A DNA stretch of 6,404 bases from assembly GCA_903923345.1 (NCBI GenBank), contig CAIXXI010000412.1, forward strand, positions 1-6,404, read 5' to 3'. This document shows positions 5,630 through 6,404 of this stretch, piece after piece. This DNA is from an uncultured Burkholderiales bacterium. Its GTDB lineage: Bacteria > Pseudomonadota > Gammaproteobacteria > Burkholderiales > Burkholderiaceae_E. A model generated the notes under the pieces. It made no database searches. It was given only the letters and a program-made list of their open reading frames with translations, and was not told where the DNA came from. A program made the position numbers and the translations under genes. Each line of letters begins with the position of its first letter. The first letter of the stretch is position 1.

Positions 5630-6404
5630 TCAGAGCCGCGGGCCGCCCGGGCGCGGACCCTGGCTCGGCGGTGCCGGCCCTGGCTTGCTGGCCGCACCCA
5701 CCACGCCGATGTACACCTCATCGCCCTCTTGCAGCTTGCGATCACCCAGGGTGGCGATCACCTCGGTGGTCGCGCCATCGGACAGCCCCAGGCGCAGGTC
5801 GAGTGCCACGGGCTTGCCATCTGGTCCCGCAATGAAGACACGGCCTCGCGAGACATTGCGCCCCGCCAGTTCAACCAGGATCTCGGCGTATTTCTTTTTC
5901 TGCCCCTCGTCGAGGATGTCGTTGATACGCGCGCGCATCTCGGCACGATTGCGCTCCATCAACTTGGGGCGCTCTGCCTCGGGCGCCTCACGAACCGCTG
6001 CGAATTGCTCGCGCATGCTGGAAAAAATGGCATCGAGCTGAGTGCTCTGCGCATCGGTGAAGGCCAGATCTCGCTCGAGACGTTCGCGAAAGGCACGCAA
6101 CTGACCGCCGCCCTGTGTGCCCCCTGGCGCACTGGCTTGTCCACTGGCTTGCGGAGTCGGGTTTGTGCTCGATCCGCTGGGCGAGCCTGCAGCAGGTGAA
6201 TTGCCCGATGGCGGCGGGCTGGTCGATGCAGTGCCCGCTGCTGCAGATGAGGCTGCAGGTGCTGCGGTTACAGCGGCCGCGGCCGTACCGGCTGCAGCGC
6301 CTGCGCCGCTTGCGCTCGGGTTCGCTGCGCCGGCGGCCGACCCCGCCTGCGCGGCGGCACGGCGTGCATCGATCTCGGCATTGATGGCTGCAAAGGTTTT
6401 CTTC
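5630..6404 (-). CDS. MacA/HlyD-like efflux periplasmic adaptor, C-terminal part, with helical insert
   Basis: This gene runs off the right edge; only the last 257 residues are visible, so the signal or anchor, hairpin, lipoyl and beta-barrel domains cannot be assessed. The visible part starts with a short helix-like stretch (KKTFAAINAEIDARR) and an approximately 80-residue low-complexity linker. Next come a charged helical segment (visible residues 102-181) and a beta-rich segment GRVFIAGPDGKPVALDLRLG (from 187), then LSDGATTEVI and LQEGDEVYIGVVG. The pattern 'G-V-x-x-x-DGKPxxxxxxxGxSDGxxTEV...L-x-EGDEV' is the membrane-proximal domain of MacA-type adaptors feeding MacB pumps. The protein ends with a Pro/Gly-rich tail (SKPGPAPPSQGPRPGGPRL). 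The gene lies 19 nt before the ATPase, as expected for an adaptor-ATPase-permease operon. I recognised it by the membrane-proximal motif and the context; the helical insert is atypical of textbook MacA. No ATG is needed inside the window, because the frame stays open to the edge. Confidence 0.85.
   Translation of the reverse strand, partial: KKTFAAINAEIDARRAAAQAGSAAGAANPSASGAGAAAGTAAAAVTAAPAASSAAAGTASTSPPPSGNSPAAGSPSGSSTNPTPQASGQASAPGGTQGGGQLRAFRERLERDLAFTDAQSTQLDAIFSSMREQFAAVREAPEAERPKLMERNRAEMRARINDILDEGQKKKYAEILVELAGRNVSRGRVFIAGPDGKPVALDLRLGLSDGATTEVIATLGDRKLQEGDEVYIGVVGAASKPGPAPPSQGPRPGGPRL
5861..6100 (-). other. Spy/CpxP-like helical domain inside the adaptor
   Basis: This approximately 80-residue segment of the adaptor is predicted to be almost wholly helical and highly charged. 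It has two spaced degenerate LTxxQ motifs: FTDAQ in LAFTDAQSTQLDAIF near its start and LDEGQ in ILDEGQKKKYAEIL near its end. The middle, with PEAERPKLMERNRAEMRARI, has the Arg/Glu/Met pattern common in Spy/CpxP/ZraP proteins (the LTXXQ family), which are periplasmic stress chaperones or sensors. It contains no His and no Cys, which argues against a metal-binding ZraP or CnrX role and favours a chaperone-like or structural one. The family assignment is by eye. A generic coiled-coil insert is the main alternative. Confidence 0.55.
6101..6343 (-). other. Low-complexity Ala/Ser/Gly/Pro/Thr linker in the adaptor
   Basis: About 81 codons encode almost only Ala, Gly, Ser, Pro and Thr, with a few Asn and Gln and no charged residue. 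At the DNA level it is rich in repeated GCTGCAG/GCAGC and GGC units. It links a short helix at the window edge to the Spy-like segment and should be disordered and flexible in the periplasm. The reading frame is intact throughout and matches the domain on the 3' side, so it is coding sequence. Repetitive codons of this kind are prone to length change between strains. Confidence 0.7.

Noticed and set aside
4495..5835. Plus-strand open frame of 446 codons
   Set aside because: It lies antisense across the permease, ATPase and adaptor genes, which have full family motifs. Long antisense frames are common in GC-rich DNA, and its translation has low-complexity Arg/Ala/His composition with no recognisable motif.

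Overview
The window is a GC-rich, gene-dense bacterial chromosome fragment in which every recognisable gene is on the minus strand. Read in the direction of transcription, from high to low coordinates, the order is: 3' part of an efflux-type periplasmic adaptor (5630-6404, start outside the window), MacB-type ABC ATPase (4825-5610), MacB-type ABC permease (3561-4805), thiD (2702-3553), uppP/bacA (1778-2623) and recQ (1-1776, C-terminal end outside the window). The gaps between genes are 19, 19, 7, 78 and 1 nt, so most or all of the genes could share one transcript. The only non-coding stretch of any size is the 78 nt between thiD and uppP. I see no RNA genes, mobile elements, CRISPR array or convincing terminator.

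The genes point to a Gram-negative proteobacterium. A periplasmic adaptor, a MacB-like permease and UppP imply a periplasm and an inner membrane. The GC content and protein style fit a betaproteobacterium (Burkholderiales-like), but this is an impression from the protein sequences and was not tested by a search.

The first three genes form a tripartite efflux or export module of the MacA-MacB kind. Its ATPase and permease are separate proteins, unlike the fused MacB of E. coli. An outer-membrane TolC-like partner would be expected, probably outside the window. The next three genes are housekeeping: ThiD makes the pyrimidine half of thiamine, UppP recycles the undecaprenyl carrier used in cell-wall synthesis, and RecQ is a DNA-repair helicase. 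No shared pathway is evident across all six, although the efflux module and UppP both concern the envelope.

The most unusual element is in the adaptor. Between an Ala/Ser/Gly/Pro-rich linker (about 6101-6343) and the C-terminal membrane-proximal beta domain lies an approximately 80-residue charged helical segment (5861-6100). It carries two degenerate LTxxQ-like motifs and resembles the Spy/CpxP family of periplasmic stress chaperones. This could be an adaptor with a built-in chaperone-like or sensor domain and is the best candidate here for something under-described.
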